DNA of 64,000 nucleotides from positions 186,001 to 250,000 of the forward strand of contig CAZYZX010000004.1 of the NCBI GenBank assembly GCA_964652025.1, given 5' to 3'. The notes below the pieces were generated by a model, which did no database searches, was not told where the DNA came from, and saw only the letters and a program-made list of their open reading frames with translations. The position numbers were made by a program, and so were the translations under genes. Every line of letters begins with the position of its first letter. Within the stretch, counting starts at the first letter, position 1. Shown piece after piece: positions 35,956 to 44,506 of this stretch. This DNA is from JAEXOD01 sp964652025 (GTDB taxonomy: Bacteria; Bacteroidota; Ignavibacteria; Ignavibacteriales; Melioribacteraceae).

Positions 35956-37707
35956 TTATCCATTAGTTAAAGATAGCAACATGTTTTGACTATTTATTAA
36001 CATAGCATACTGGTTTTGCATCTGTTGATACTTTTTACGCAATGTTTCGCTACTTTTATCTATTCTTGTTTGTATACTGTTTATTTTATCATTCAAATAC
36101 TTAACATTGTTATCGTACGATGTTTTAATACTATTTATAACACCCACACTACCTAAGTAACCATTAACATTATTATATAATGTTTTTGCTATTCCATTTG
36201 TAGAGTTAAAAATAGATTCTACAGCCTCTGGCTTAGTAGAAAGTAATTGTGTAAATTTTGTCTCATCTGAAAATGTTAAACCCGTATTGGGGTCAAAACT
36301 AATTCCTATAGAGTTTAATCTATCATAAAGTGGGTCACTAGCAGAATCAACTTTACCCATAGCTGCGCTAGTTAAAGTTCTTAATAAACTTTGGGCTGTT
36401 GTATCACCTGTAAAAATACCTCTACCAAGTTTATCACTAGTTGATTTATTTTTAATAGTTAAATAAACATCGTTAAAACCTTTAATAAAGTCTTTTACCT
36501 TATTTTTAATTGCGGTATCATCTGTTGCTACTGTAACATCTACAGTTTTTGCTGTATCTGGCATTACGCCTGTTAAATTAAAAGTAACGCCATCAACTAA
36601 ATCTGTAATGTTATTGGAATTTCTTTGAATATTAATACCATTAAAATTTAGTTTTGCATTTAATTGATTATCAGTTGCACTGTTGGCAGAGTAAACAAAA
36701 CCGGCACTGTTATCATCTGCTATTACTGTTCTTCCCGTTAAAATTGCCGATGTTATACCTAACTTATTTAATGCACTTCCATTAACATCTTCCAAAATCA
36801 ATCTATTATCATAACCAGTATTTTTAGAGGAAATAGAAAATTTTGTGTACCCTGATGACGGTGCAAAAAACGATGCTGTACTAAGTGCAGAAGCAGCTTT
36901 TTCTTTATTAACATCTATACCCAAAAAGTTTAATAAACCGCCTGTATCATCAGAGTTTTTTATAGAAATATATTTTGACGAATCATTAACAGTAACTTTT
37001 AGTTGACCAGTATTTGTATCTGTTTCTGCTGTAATTCCAGATATATCCCCTAATTTAGAAATTAAATCACTAACTACATCAGAGTAAGACATGTTAGTGT
37101 AGTCATAATCTATTGTAGTCTCTGTTCCATTTAAATTAACAACAAACTGTCCGTTCCCTGTAAATGTGTTAGATTGATTTGTTGTTGATGATTTTACAAC
37201 AGCCTTATCTGTATTTATTGCGGTACTTAATTTTTGCATTAAAGTTTGATAATTTTCTGTATTATCAAACTCAACATCAACATAACTTGTAAAATCACCA
37301 CTTTGTAATTTTATAGTGTGAGTGCCAGACATATCATTAATATTATAAGTATCGGCAGTAAATGCTAAACTAGTGGAAACCAACAAATCACTTTTTGCAA
37401 GCTGATTAACGCGCATACTATAATTACCTGCATTTGCTGTTGTAGAAGCTGTGGCAGCAAAATACTCGCTTGAAGATAAAGTAGCTTTTTTACTTTTAAA
37501 AAGTGCAGATGATGATGTACTTCTCAAATCATTTAATATATTTCTAAAACTTTCAAGCTTTGTGCTTAAGTCACTCCATGCACTGCTTAAAGAGCTAAAT
37601 TTAGATTTTCTTGTTTCTAATGGGGATATATTTCTATTTCTTTCTACCGTAGCATACTGATTAACAAGTTGTTCTATCCCCGAGTTTGATAACGGGTTAA
37701 CACTCAT
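35956..37707 (-). CDS. fliD: Flagellar filament cap protein FliD
   Basis: Forms the pentameric cap that folds flagellin at the filament tip; 583 residues. The N-terminal FliD domain (NSGIEQLVNQYATVERN, then SKFSSLSSAWSDLSTKLESFRNIL) and C-terminal FliD domain (PLYDRLNSIGISFDPNTGLTFSDETKFTQLL, GYLGSVGVINSIKTSYDNN and a terminal coiled coil) are both present. The middle is Thr/Ser/Asn-rich and variable. GAGGCA precedes ATG. It lies 1 base after fliS, which is the flagellin chaperone. Flagellin itself is not encoded in the window. Confidence 0.95.
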   Translation of the reverse strand: MSVNPLSNSGIEQLVNQYATVERNRNISPLETRKSKFSSLSSAWSDLSTKLESFRNILNDLRSTSSSALFKSKKATLSSSEYFAATASTTANAGNYSMRVNQLAKSDLLVSTSLAFTADTYNINDMSGTHTIKLQSGDFTSYVDVEFDNTENYQTLMQKLSTAINTDKAVVKSSTTNQSNTFTGNGQFVVNLNGTETTIDYDYTNMSYSDVVSDLISKLGDISGITAETDTNTGQLKVTVNDSSKYISIKNSDDTGGLLNFLGIDVNKEKAASALSTASFFAPSSGYTKFSISSKNTGYDNRLILEDVNGSALNKLGITSAILTGRTVIADDNSAGFVYSANSATDNQLNAKLNFNGINIQRNSNNITDLVDGVTFNLTGVMPDTAKTVDVTVATDDTAIKNKVKDFIKGFNDVYLTIKNKSTSDKLGRGIFTGDTTAQSLLRTLTSAAMGKVDSASDPLYDRLNSIGISFDPNTGLTFSDETKFTQLLSTKPEAVESIFNSTNGIAKTLYNNVNGYLGSVGVINSIKTSYDNNVKYLNDKINSIQTRIDKSSETLRKKYQQMQNQYAMLINSQNMLLSLTNG

Positions 37708-37708
37708 A

Positions 37709-38059
37709 TTATTGCCTCATGTTTTTGTTAAAAACAATTACCCAAACTTCTCTTAAATCGCTCAATATTTTTAACGTAACTTCATGGTGTCCTTTTCGCA
37801 TCTGGTCTTGCGCAAACTGATATAATCTAAATAATCCTACAGATATTTCCCGAGCTTGTTCATCATCAAAATTTAAAGCGTTTATTAACTGTGTAATTGC
37901 TTTATTAGTTTTTTCTATATCACCACGTTGGCAGTTTACTATTGCAAAATCATAAACCTTTAGTAATAGCTTTTCTTGTGATGCATCTAATATCTCTTTT
38001 GTTAAATAAGCGTTTGCTTTATTATTTCTTTCGTATAAAACAGAAGCTCGTTGTTGCAT
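37709..38059 (-). CDS. fliS: Flagellin export chaperone FliS
   Basis: A 116-residue, four-helix chaperone that binds the flagellin C-terminus. Family features include the AYLTKEILDASQEKLLLKVYDFAIVNCQRG stretch, normally YxxxxxxtaspeeLvlmLydgal, and the C-terminal helix (VTLKILSDLREVWVIVF). It is the first gene of the late operon fliS-fliD-chaperone-flgM and sits 78 bases downstream of a sigma-28-like promoter. Confidence 0.92.
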   Translation of the reverse strand: MQQRASVLYERNNKANAYLTKEILDASQEKLLLKVYDFAIVNCQRGDIEKTNKAITQLINALNFDDEQAREISVGLFRLYQFAQDQMRKGHHEVTLKILSDLREVWVIVFNKNMRQ

Positions 38060-38381
38060 TTTTTTTATCCAATTTTATATTAAAATCCTTATTTACTTTT
38101 TCTATCTCTTCAAATTTACTGCTTTTTTCAATTAAATTATCGAAAAAATTAAATTTTTCTTTAGTTTTATTTTTAATCTAAATCTTTTAAAACTTACTTA
38201 TAATTTTAAAATTTAATAATTATTATCAAAATTTTAAAGTTTTTTTTATTAATTTAATAAAATTTAACATTACCACTATATTTGGGTAATTTAATTAAAT
38301 CATATTTTATAACTTAAACATATAATTGGTAATTGAAAAATAAATTATTAAATTGCATAATTAATAAAAAATAATTTAAAT
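38060..38381. other. Intergenic region, divergent
   Basis: 322 bases of extremely A/T-rich DNA between the divergent fliS and PAP2 genes. It contains the sigma-28-like element at 38137-38163. On the plus strand a TATATTTG sequence near 38276 resembles a Bacteroidota -7 element but lacks a -33 partner at the right distance. No RNA gene, repeat or reading frame of note was found. Confidence 0.6.
38137..38163 (-). promoter_or_regulatory. Sigma-28-like promoter for fliS-fliD operon
   Basis: Reading the minus strand: TAAA (38163-38160), 15 bases, then TTCGATAA. The flagellar sigma-28 consensus is TAAA-N15-GCCGATAA; only the GC of the -10 box is replaced by TT, and the spacing is exact. The start would be near 38130, about 70 bases before fliS. 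The A/T-rich background makes partial matches easier, but this full -10/-35 arrangement precedes exactly the expected late genes. Confidence 0.6.
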
Positions 38382-38942
38382 ATGGTAGATTTTTTATATT
38401 CAATCGATTTATCGATTTTCTATTTTATCAATCACACATTGCAAAATCCTTTGTTCGATAAATTTTTTCCATTTATTACAGATGTAAAACATTGGCATAT
38501 TACATTTGTTTTATTATGGGGAATTAGCTTTTTTTATGGAGGCAGAAAAGGTAAAGTTGCCGCTATTGGTGCAATTTTTGTTGTTATTGTTGCAGACCAA
38601 TTTAGCAGCTCTCTAATTAAACACCTTGTGCAACGGATACGCCCTTGCAATGCGCTTCCAGATGTTCACTTGCTTGCTGGTTGCACAAGTTCATTTTCTT
38701 TTCCATCTTCTCACGCTGTAAATAACTTTGCAATGGCTACTTTTTTTTATAAGTTTTTCCCTAAATTAAAATTGCCAATGTTTATTACCGCCTTTCTAGT
38801 AGCTTTTAGCCGTCCTTATTGTGGCGTGCATTACCCTTCTGATGTGTTTTTTGGTGGTATAATTGGTGCTATTATTGGCTACTTTATGGCTTTACTTGCA
38901 ATTGAAACTGATAAATTTATTAATAAAAAATATGGTTTGTAA
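38382..38942 (+). CDS. PAP2-family membrane phosphatase
   Basis: A 186-residue integral membrane phosphatase with about five transmembrane helices. The three PAP2 motifs are all visible: KHLVQRIRP, FPSSHAVN and SRPYCGVHYPSD. Family members dephosphorylate lipid pyrophosphates such as undecaprenyl-PP or phosphatidic acid on the outer face of the inner membrane; the exact substrate is not evident. The start has no strong ribosome-binding site. The AMP nucleosidase gene begins 3 bases after its stop, so the two are likely cotranscribed though functionally unrelated. Confidence 0.9.
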   Translation: MVDFLYSIDLSIFYFINHTLQNPLFDKFFPFITDVKHWHITFVLLWGISFFYGGRKGKVAAIGAIFVVIVADQFSSSLIKHLVQRIRPCNALPDVHLLAGCTSSFSFPSSHAVNNFAMATFFYKFFPKLKLPMFITAFLVAFSRPYCGVHYPSDVFFGGIIGAIIGYFMALLAIETDKFINKKYGL

Positions 38943-38945
38943 TTT

Positions 38946-39719
38946 ATGAAAACTAAATTTGAAATTGCTAAAGACTGGATTACAAGATACACGGGCAGTA
39001 CAATTGACGAGTTGGGTGACTATATGTTATTAACTAATTTTAGTAATTATGTTACTAAATTTGCTGAAAGATTTAATTGCAATATCAATGGAGAAGGACG
39101 ACCGATGCAATCTGCTACTAATTCCGATGGACTTAGTATTATAAATTTTGGCATTGGCTCTCCTAATGCTGCTACTATTATGGATTTGCTTACCGCTCGC
39201 GCTCCTAAAGGCATTTTATTTTTAGGAAAATGTGGAGGATTAAAGCAATCTACAGATTTAGGTCACTTTATTTTGCCTACTGCCGCAATAAGAGGCGAAG
39301 GTACCAGTAACGACTACTTTCCGCCCGAAGTGCCCGCACTTCCTTCTTTTAAACTTCATAAATTCGTTTCCGATGTGATACTTAAATATCAAACCGAATA
39401 TAGAACGGGTGTTGTTTACACTACTAACCGTAGACTTTGGGAGTGGGACCAAAACTTTAAAAAATACCTAAAAAAAATTGGCGCTATTGGTATAGATATG
39501 GAAACCGCTACTATTTTTATTACCGGTTATGCTAATTCCATTGCGCGTGGGGCATTGCTTTTAGTTAGCGATTTACCAATGTTTCCTGAAGGTATTAAAA
39601 CCTCTAAATCTGATGCGCTTGTTACTCAAAAATATGTAGACCTTCATCTTACTATTGGTATAGAAGCCATGACTCAAATTGGTATTAGAGGTGAACAAAT
39701 TAAACACTTTACTTTTTAG
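38946..39719 (+). CDS. amn: AMP nucleosidase, short Bacteroidota type
   Basis: Cleaves AMP to adenine and ribose-5-phosphate in purine salvage. The 257-residue protein matches the short form common in Bacteroidota (E. coli Amn is 484 residues, with an extra N-terminal domain). It opens with AKDWITRYTGSTIDELGDYMLLTNFSNYV, followed by a PNP/UDP-phosphorylase fold: INFGIGSPNAATIMDLL, ILFLGKCGGLK, and the ribose-binding GIDMETATIF with the catalytic acid later in LLVSDLP. The stop is followed by 92 bases of non-coding DNA. Confidence 0.92.
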   Translation: MKTKFEIAKDWITRYTGSTIDELGDYMLLTNFSNYVTKFAERFNCNINGEGRPMQSATNSDGLSIINFGIGSPNAATIMDLLTARAPKGILFLGKCGGLKQSTDLGHFILPTAAIRGEGTSNDYFPPEVPALPSFKLHKFVSDVILKYQTEYRTGVVYTTNRRLWEWDQNFKKYLKKIGAIGIDMETATIFITGYANSIARGALLLVSDLPMFPEGIKTSKSDALVTQKYVDLHLTIGIEAMTQIGIRGEQIKHFTF

Positions 39720-39811
39720 TTTGGCACAGTAATTGTAATTTTATTGTTAAATTATTGTTTTGATTTACAAAAATTAATAAATATGTTAACAAAAATATAC
39801 AAGGATATACA

Positions 39812-40246
39812 ATGAAAACTACAATTTATTTGTTTTTCGTTTTAATATTAACCTTTTCTACTTTTATTACTGCTCAAACTGAAGAAGAAAAAGATGCCAT
39901 TAAAAATACATTTGCTAAAATTGTTGAAATTAGCAAACAAAAAGATTTTTCTAAAGCAAATGGATTGCTTGCTTACACAGGAGAAAACCAACAAAGAAAC
40001 TTAAAATCCCCCTTAAATTTTGATGACCCTGATGATAGTAATCTTGCGCGTAGACTTATGCGTAAAGTTAAAGCCCTTTTTGATATTAGCGATTCTTACT
40101 CGGTACTTACAATTACACTTAGTACTAAAAACGATACTCCTTTATATGTACTTACTGCTAATTTTAAAAGCGGCGCTCAAAATTTAACTTCTAATTTTAC
40201 TTTCGTTAAAATTAATAACAATTTTTTATTAGCTTATGCAGAATAA
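39812..40246 (+). CDS. Exported small protein of unknown function
   Basis: A 144-residue protein with a clear signal peptide (residues 1-21, FITAQ) and a small alpha+beta domain. The order is helix (EEKDAIKNTFAKIVEISKQKDFSKANGLL), a charged loop, then three or four beta strands ending SNFTFVKINNNFLLAYAE. This pattern resembles SnoaL/NTF2-like or DUF4878-type periplasmic domains, but I see no decisive motif. ACAAGGATATACA precedes the ATG. It appears to be transcribed alone. Confidence 0.75.
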   Translation: MKTTIYLFFVLILTFSTFITAQTEEEKDAIKNTFAKIVEISKQKDFSKANGLLAYTGENQQRNLKSPLNFDDPDDSNLARRLMRKVKALFDISDSYSVLTITLSTKNDTPLYVLTANFKSGAQNLTSNFTFVKINNNFLLAYAE

Positions 40247-40396
40247 ATATTTTTCTTTACAAAACATTTTTTTTGTTGCTTTAATTTTTCATTTACTGCT
40301 TTTTTTTTAATCTATTTTTCATTTAAATATTTTAATTTTATTGTTTTTTCTTTTAATTCTGTTTCTATTAATTATTACCTTATAATAATTAATAGT

Positions 40397-40705
40397 TTGG
40401 CTATAATTTTAGGTAGAATTATTTATATTCTAGCTACTTTATACGCTAAAAATTCTAAAAATTTATTTAAGTCTCTTTTATACTATAAATACTCTAACCT
40501 AATAAGATATATTTTTTTAATTATAGCAAACTTTTTTAATATTGGCTCTTTTATTTATAGTAAAAATTTTATTTATTTAATTTTAATTATTATTTTATTT
40601 GTACTTAATTTTGCTTATCAATATAGATTTACTGAGTTTAAAAAAGATTTTGTAAAAAACACAAACGATAAAACTCTTATAGAACTAAAAACTTATTTTG
40701 AGTGA
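40397..40705 (+). CDS. Small membrane protein, start uncertain
   Basis: About 102 residues with two or three hydrophobic segments (e.g. IRYIFLIIANFFNIGSFIY and FIYLILIIILFVLNFAY) and a charged C-terminal tail. It is probably an inner-membrane protein; no family is recognised. The indicated start is TTG with no ribosome-binding site. The frame stays open back to the stop of the preceding gene at 40246 with no ATG, so the true start may be a rare codon or the N-terminus may be decayed. The end supports a real gene: its TGA overlaps the GTG of the permease gene by 4 bases, a translational-coupling arrangement. Confidence 0.45.
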   Translation: MAIILGRIIYILATLYAKNSKNLFKSLLYYKYSNLIRYIFLIIANFFNIGSFIYSKNFIYLILIIILFVLNFAYQYRFTEFKKDFVKNTNDKTLIELKTYFE

Positions 40706-41424
40706 ATGACTATCCAATTTTAATAGCAATAATTGTTTTAATAGCAGCCACTATCCAAAGCTTTTCTGGCTTTGGATTTGCTATTATTTCCGTCTCTTTA
40801 ATTTCTATCTTTTTCAATATAAAACCAATAATCCCTTTAATTTCCTTATGTGGTCTTTTATTAAATTTAATTTTATTTTTAGAACTTAGAAAAAATATAG
40901 ACTTTAAAAGTTTAATAAATCTGTATATTGGTTCCTTTATAGGTATTCCGATTGGAATAAATTTTTATATTATTGCAGATGTTAAAATAATAAAAATTAT
41001 TTTGGCTTTAATAGTTATTTTTTTTGTTGTAATTAATGCAATAAAAACTATACATCTTAAAAAGAAATTTAAATTTGTTGAAATATTAGTAGGTTTTTTT
41101 GCAGGCTTTTTGGGTGGTGCAATTAATACAAATGGACCTCCTGTTTTACTATATCAAAAAATTATTCCTCAGTCTAACATAAACTTTAAAGCTGCAATTA
41201 TTGGATATTTTGTAATTAATTCAATTTTAATAGTTTCTTATCAAATTTTTACAAAAATTACTACAATAACTGTTTTTTATAATTTTTTAAAAATAGCCCC
41301 ATTAATTATAATTGCATATTTTATGGGCAATTATTTATTTAAAAAATTTAGTGCTGTTTTTTTTAACAAAATAATTTTATTTTTATTATTTTTAATTGCA
41401 TTTATCTTAATTTACACAATTTAA
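40702..41424 (+). CDS. TauE/SafE-family membrane permease
   Basis: A 240-residue inner-membrane protein with 7-8 hydrophobic helices in two similar halves, each opening with a Gly-rich loop: QSFSGFGFAIISV in the first and FFAGFLGGAINTNGPPVLLY in the second. These are the family hallmarks. Members move sulfite, sulfoacetate or other small organosulfur and carboxylate anions; the substrate is unknown here. Translation begins at GTG overlapping the stop of the small membrane protein gene. A YwqK repeat gene follows after 13 bases. Confidence 0.85.
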   Translation: MNDYPILIAIIVLIAATIQSFSGFGFAIISVSLISIFFNIKPIIPLISLCGLLLNLILFLELRKNIDFKSLINLYIGSFIGIPIGINFYIIADVKIIKIILALIVIFFVVINAIKTIHLKKKFKFVEILVGFFAGFLGGAINTNGPPVLLYQKIIPQSNINFKAAIIGYFVINSILIVSYQIFTKITTITVFYNFLKIAPLIIIAYFMGNYLFKKFSAVFFNKIILFLLFLIAFILIYTI

Positions 41425-41437
41425 CAAAAGGCATAAC

Positions 41438-42271
41438 ATGCGTTACGAAGGTTTAGAAGAAACCTATTATAAAAACGGTCAAGTAAACGAACAAAAAAAT
41501 TATAAGTTCGGTAAACTTAACGGAGATTATAAAATTTATTATAAAAGTGGTGTTCTTTCTGAACATTACTTTTATGTGGATGACCTAAAACAGGGAGAAG
41601 CATTTAATTATTATGAAAATGGTAATTTAAAAGCTACTTTTTTTTACAAAGATAATTTAATTGATGGCGTTGTTAAATATTATTTTGAAGATGGCGAACC
41701 TAAAGCAGAAGTAACTTATAAAGATGGCAATAAACAAGGTGCGACCAAAGTTTTTTATCACTCTGGAGAGTTACGCGAACTTTTTAATAATGTAAACAAT
41801 AAAATTGAAGGTACATATACTACTTACTACAAAAGTGGTGTAATTAAAGGCGAATGGAATTATTATAACGGCGTTCCAGATGGCGTTAGCAAATTTTATT
41901 ACTCAGATGGCTCGTTACTTGCAGAAAAAACTTACTTAAATGGTAAAGAGAATGGACTAACAATAATTTATCATAAAAATGGTAAAATTAAAGAAGAAAT
42001 ATTATTTGAAAATGGTAAAAAAAATGGCAAAAATAAATTTTATGATAAAAATGGAATATTAATTAAAGAAATAAATTATAAAGAAGGTAAAAAATTAGAA
42101 GTAATAGATTTTACTAAAAAACCAACATCACCTAATAAATTAAATATTAATCCTTATTCAACTTCCACAAAAAATAACACTAAAAAAGTATTAATTAGCC
42201 TATCTATAATAGTGGGGATTATAGCTGGAACTTATCTTTTATACTTAATTTTAGTATTCTTATTTGGTTAA
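41438..42271 (+). CDS. YwqK/MORN_2-repeat protein with C-terminal membrane anchor
   Basis: A 277-residue protein carrying about nine repeats of the MORN-like YwqK type (roughly 23 residues each: YYKNGQVNEQKNYKFGKLNG, YYENGNLKATFFYKDNLIDG and so on), forming a beta-sheet ladder. A hydrophobic helix at the C-terminus (LISLSIIVGIIAGTYLLYLILVFLF) should tail-anchor it in the inner membrane with the repeats in the cytoplasm; no signal peptide is present. Such repeats are widespread in Bacteroidota, and the antitoxin label sometimes given to YwqK is not supported here since no toxin gene is adjacent. AAAAGG precedes ATG. Confidence 0.82.
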   Translation: MRYEGLEETYYKNGQVNEQKNYKFGKLNGDYKIYYKSGVLSEHYFYVDDLKQGEAFNYYENGNLKATFFYKDNLIDGVVKYYFEDGEPKAEVTYKDGNKQGATKVFYHSGELRELFNNVNNKIEGTYTTYYKSGVIKGEWNYYNGVPDGVSKFYYSDGSLLAEKTYLNGKENGLTIIYHKNGKIKEEILFENGKKNGKNKFYDKNGILIKEINYKEGKKLEVIDFTKKPTSPNKLNINPYSTSTKNNTKKVLISLSIIVGIIAGTYLLYLILVFLFG

Positions 42272-42280
42272 TACTAATAA

Positions 42281-43699
42281 TTAAAAGAATATTTTATAAA
42301 GTTGTGTAACAAAAAAAGTTATTGTTAAACCCATAATAATAGGTAAAAATGTAGAAACTAAAGTCCATTTTACAGATTTTGTTTCCTTATAAATTGTAAA
42401 AATAGTTGTAGAACACGGATTATGAACTAAACTAAATAACATTAAATTTATTGCTGTAAGAATATTCCAGCCACCAGCCTTTAAAATTTTAGCTGTTATT
42501 TCCGCACTATCAGCACTCATTAACACACCGTTTCCATTCCCCATGGCTAAATTACTAGACATAACAGTAAGCATTAAAATTGTTGGTAAAACAATTTCGT
42601 TAGCAGGAATAGCAATAATGTATGCCAAAAATATAATACCATTTAACCCAAAAAATAAAGCAATAGGATTAACTGCATTAATAAAATACTCTGCAATACT
42701 AACATTGTTTATTGTTACATTAGCAACCAGCCAAATAACCATACCAGAGGGAACTGCGAAAACAACTGCACGCCACAATACAAAAATAGTTCTATCAATT
42801 AAACTTGTGTATAAAGTTTGCAAAATTCTAGGAGGTCTATAGGGTGGCAGCTCTAAAATAAATGCACTTGCTTCTCCTTTTAAAACAGTTTTAGAAAGAG
42901 TAAAAGAAACAACTAAACTTAAAAAAACACCTAAAAGAGCAATAAAAAGAACTGCGGCAGCACTTGCTAAACCAGCCAAATAAGAGGGGACCAAACCACC
43001 AATAAAAATTGTAGCAATTAATATTTGTGTGGGCCACCTACCATTACATAAACTAAAATTATTTGTAATAATAGCAATTAATCTTTCACGTGGACTATCG
43101 ATAATTCTTGTAGCAACAACACCAGCTGCATTGCACCCAAAACCCATAGTCATAGTTAAAGCCTGTTTACCATGTGCACCTGCTCGCCTAAAAAGATTAT
43201 CCATATTAAATGCAACTCGCGGCAAATAACCCAAATCTTCCGCCAAAGTAAATAATGGAAAAAATATCATCATTGGTGGCAACATAACACTTACTACCCA
43301 AGCTCCTGCTAAGTAAGCCCCATCTATAAACAAACCTGTAACCCAATTTGGCAAATTAAGCGCAATAAATAATTCTTTTAATAAAGGATGCAATTTATCT
43401 ATTAAAACATAAGATAAAAATTGCGAAGGAATATTAGTGCCAATTATAGTTAACCAAAAAACAAAGGCTAACAAAACAAACATTATAGGAAAACCGGTAT
43501 ATTTACCCGTAACAATTCTATCAATCTTTTTATCAAAATTATCAACAGGTTTCCCATCTTTTTTTATAATACTTTCTTCAGAAACCTTTGCTGCTTCAGA
43601 GTAAATTGATTCCATAATATGGTCATGTAAATCTTCACCCAATTTAATTCTTAACTCTGTAGCCTTATTTAAAATTGTCTTGTTTAATTCATCATTCAT
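42281..43699 (-). CDS. feoB: FeoB membrane channel, separate polypeptide
   Basis: The transmembrane half of ferrous-iron transporter FeoB as its own 472-residue protein with about 8-9 membrane helices. The N-terminal 60 residues are the end of the NFeoB helical linker (KLGEDLHDHIMESIYSEAAKV). The two Gate (nucleoside-recognition) domains follow, with the conserved Cys motifs TMGFGCNAAGVVATRI and LVHNPCSTTIFTIY. It lies 15 bases downstream of the GTPase gene; the two halves together equal one normal FeoB, so the transporter seems to be assembled from two subunits. No frameshift joins them: the second reading frame has its own ATG. Confidence 0.9.
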   Translation of the reverse strand: MNDELNKTILNKATELRIKLGEDLHDHIMESIYSEAAKVSEESIIKKDGKPVDNFDKKIDRIVTGKYTGFPIMFVLLAFVFWLTIIGTNIPSQFLSYVLIDKLHPLLKELFIALNLPNWVTGLFIDGAYLAGAWVVSVMLPPMMIFFPLFTLAEDLGYLPRVAFNMDNLFRRAGAHGKQALTMTMGFGCNAAGVVATRIIDSPRERLIAIITNNFSLCNGRWPTQILIATIFIGGLVPSYLAGLASAAAVLFIALLGVFLSLVVSFTLSKTVLKGEASAFILELPPYRPPRILQTLYTSLIDRTIFVLWRAVVFAVPSGMVIWLVANVTINNVSIAEYFINAVNPIALFFGLNGIIFLAYIIAIPANEIVLPTILMLTVMSSNLAMGNGNGVLMSADSAEITAKILKAGGWNILTAINLMLFSLVHNPCSTTIFTIYKETKSVKWTLVSTFLPIIMGLTITFFVTQLYKIFF

Positions 43700-43714
43700 A
43701 TTTTTTTCGCATTA

Positions 43715-44506
43715 TTAAAAATCGTCTGATTCTATAGAAGCCTTACTAAGTACACCAAGTTCGTTATTTTGTATTGCATCTATAATCCTTTGGTCGCCTT
43801 CCAAAAGCCTTAATGCTACCCATCTTAAATTTGGTAGTGTGGGATATTTTTCTTTTAATAAAGCTGTCAGTTCATTAATAGCTTGCTCTAATTCAGGGTT
43901 AATCATTTGTTTAATTCTTTTTGGTTTACAAATATAATTCCCCACAGCAACATCATAAATATATTTTAATAAGTTATCAAAACCAATTTTTTGCCGTGCA
44001 GCAGCTAAAACAACAGGAATGCCCAATCTTCTTGATAATGTTCTATCATCAATTTTTAAACCATGTCTTTCAGCTTCATCAATAAGATTAACACACAAAA
44101 TAGCTCTATCAGTAAGCTCTAAAATTTGCAATACAAGATTTAAATTTCGTTCTAACCTCGTTGCATCTGCAACAATAACGGTAACATCGGGTTGCCCAAA
44201 TAAAATAAAATCCCTTGCCACTTCTTCATCTGTGCTTGTAGAAAGCAGAGAATATGTACCGGGTAAATCTACTAATTTAAATTTTTTATCATTATAAATA
44301 AATCCCCCTTCTGCACGCGTAACAGTTTTACCGGGCCAATTACCCGTATGTTGCTTTAATCCTGTTAAATTATTAAAAACTGTACTTTTACCTGTATTTG
44401 GATTTCCCGCAAGAGCAACAACAAAATCAGTATCAGACATATCTATGCCCAGCTTTTTTAAATTACCTAAATTATGAACTGGACAAGTTTCGCAAGCATT
44501 ATTCAT
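43715..44506 (-). CDS. feoB: FeoB GTPase subunit, separate polypeptide
   Basis: A 263-residue G-protein domain of FeoB. G1 GNPNTGKST (34-42), the switch I Thr in WPGKTVTR, G3 DLPGTYSL (80-87) and G4 NLIDEAE (140-146) are present, then the helical GDI-like domain. The N-terminus has an extra Cys pair (NNACETCPVHNLGNLKK) that could bind a metal. The protein ends before any membrane helix. Its gene follows the DtxR-FeoA gene with a 1-base overlap and precedes the channel gene, so the order is regulator/FeoA, G domain, channel. Confidence 0.92.
   Translation of the reverse strand: MNNACETCPVHNLGNLKKLGIDMSDTDFVVALAGNPNTGKSTVFNNLTGLKQHTGNWPGKTVTRAEGGFIYNDKKFKLVDLPGTYSLLSTSTDEEVARDFILFGQPDVTVIVADATRLERNLNLVLQILELTDRAILCVNLIDEAERHGLKIDDRTLSRRLGIPVVLAAARQKIGFDNLLKYIYDVAVGNYICKPKRIKQMINPELEQAINELTALLKEKYPTLPNLRWVALRLLEGDQRIIDAIQNNELGVLSKASIESDDF

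Noticed and set aside
38276..38283. TATATTTG as a Bacteroidota -7 promoter element for the PAP2 gene
   Set aside because: No TTG-type -33 element 19-21 bases upstream.
39721..39736. TGGCAC-N5-TTGT on the plus strand, a sigma-54-like site before the exported protein gene
   Set aside because: The -12 box lacks GC and the gene shows no link to the sigma-54 regulon; likely chance.
41438..42271. YwqK repeat protein as an antitoxin of a toxin-antitoxin pair
   Set aside because: No candidate toxin gene is adjacent; the label comes from automated naming of the repeat family.
42281..44506. FeoB split as an artefact of a frameshift
   Set aside because: Each part has its own start, a 15-base gap and complete domain ends; there is no overlapping frame joining them.
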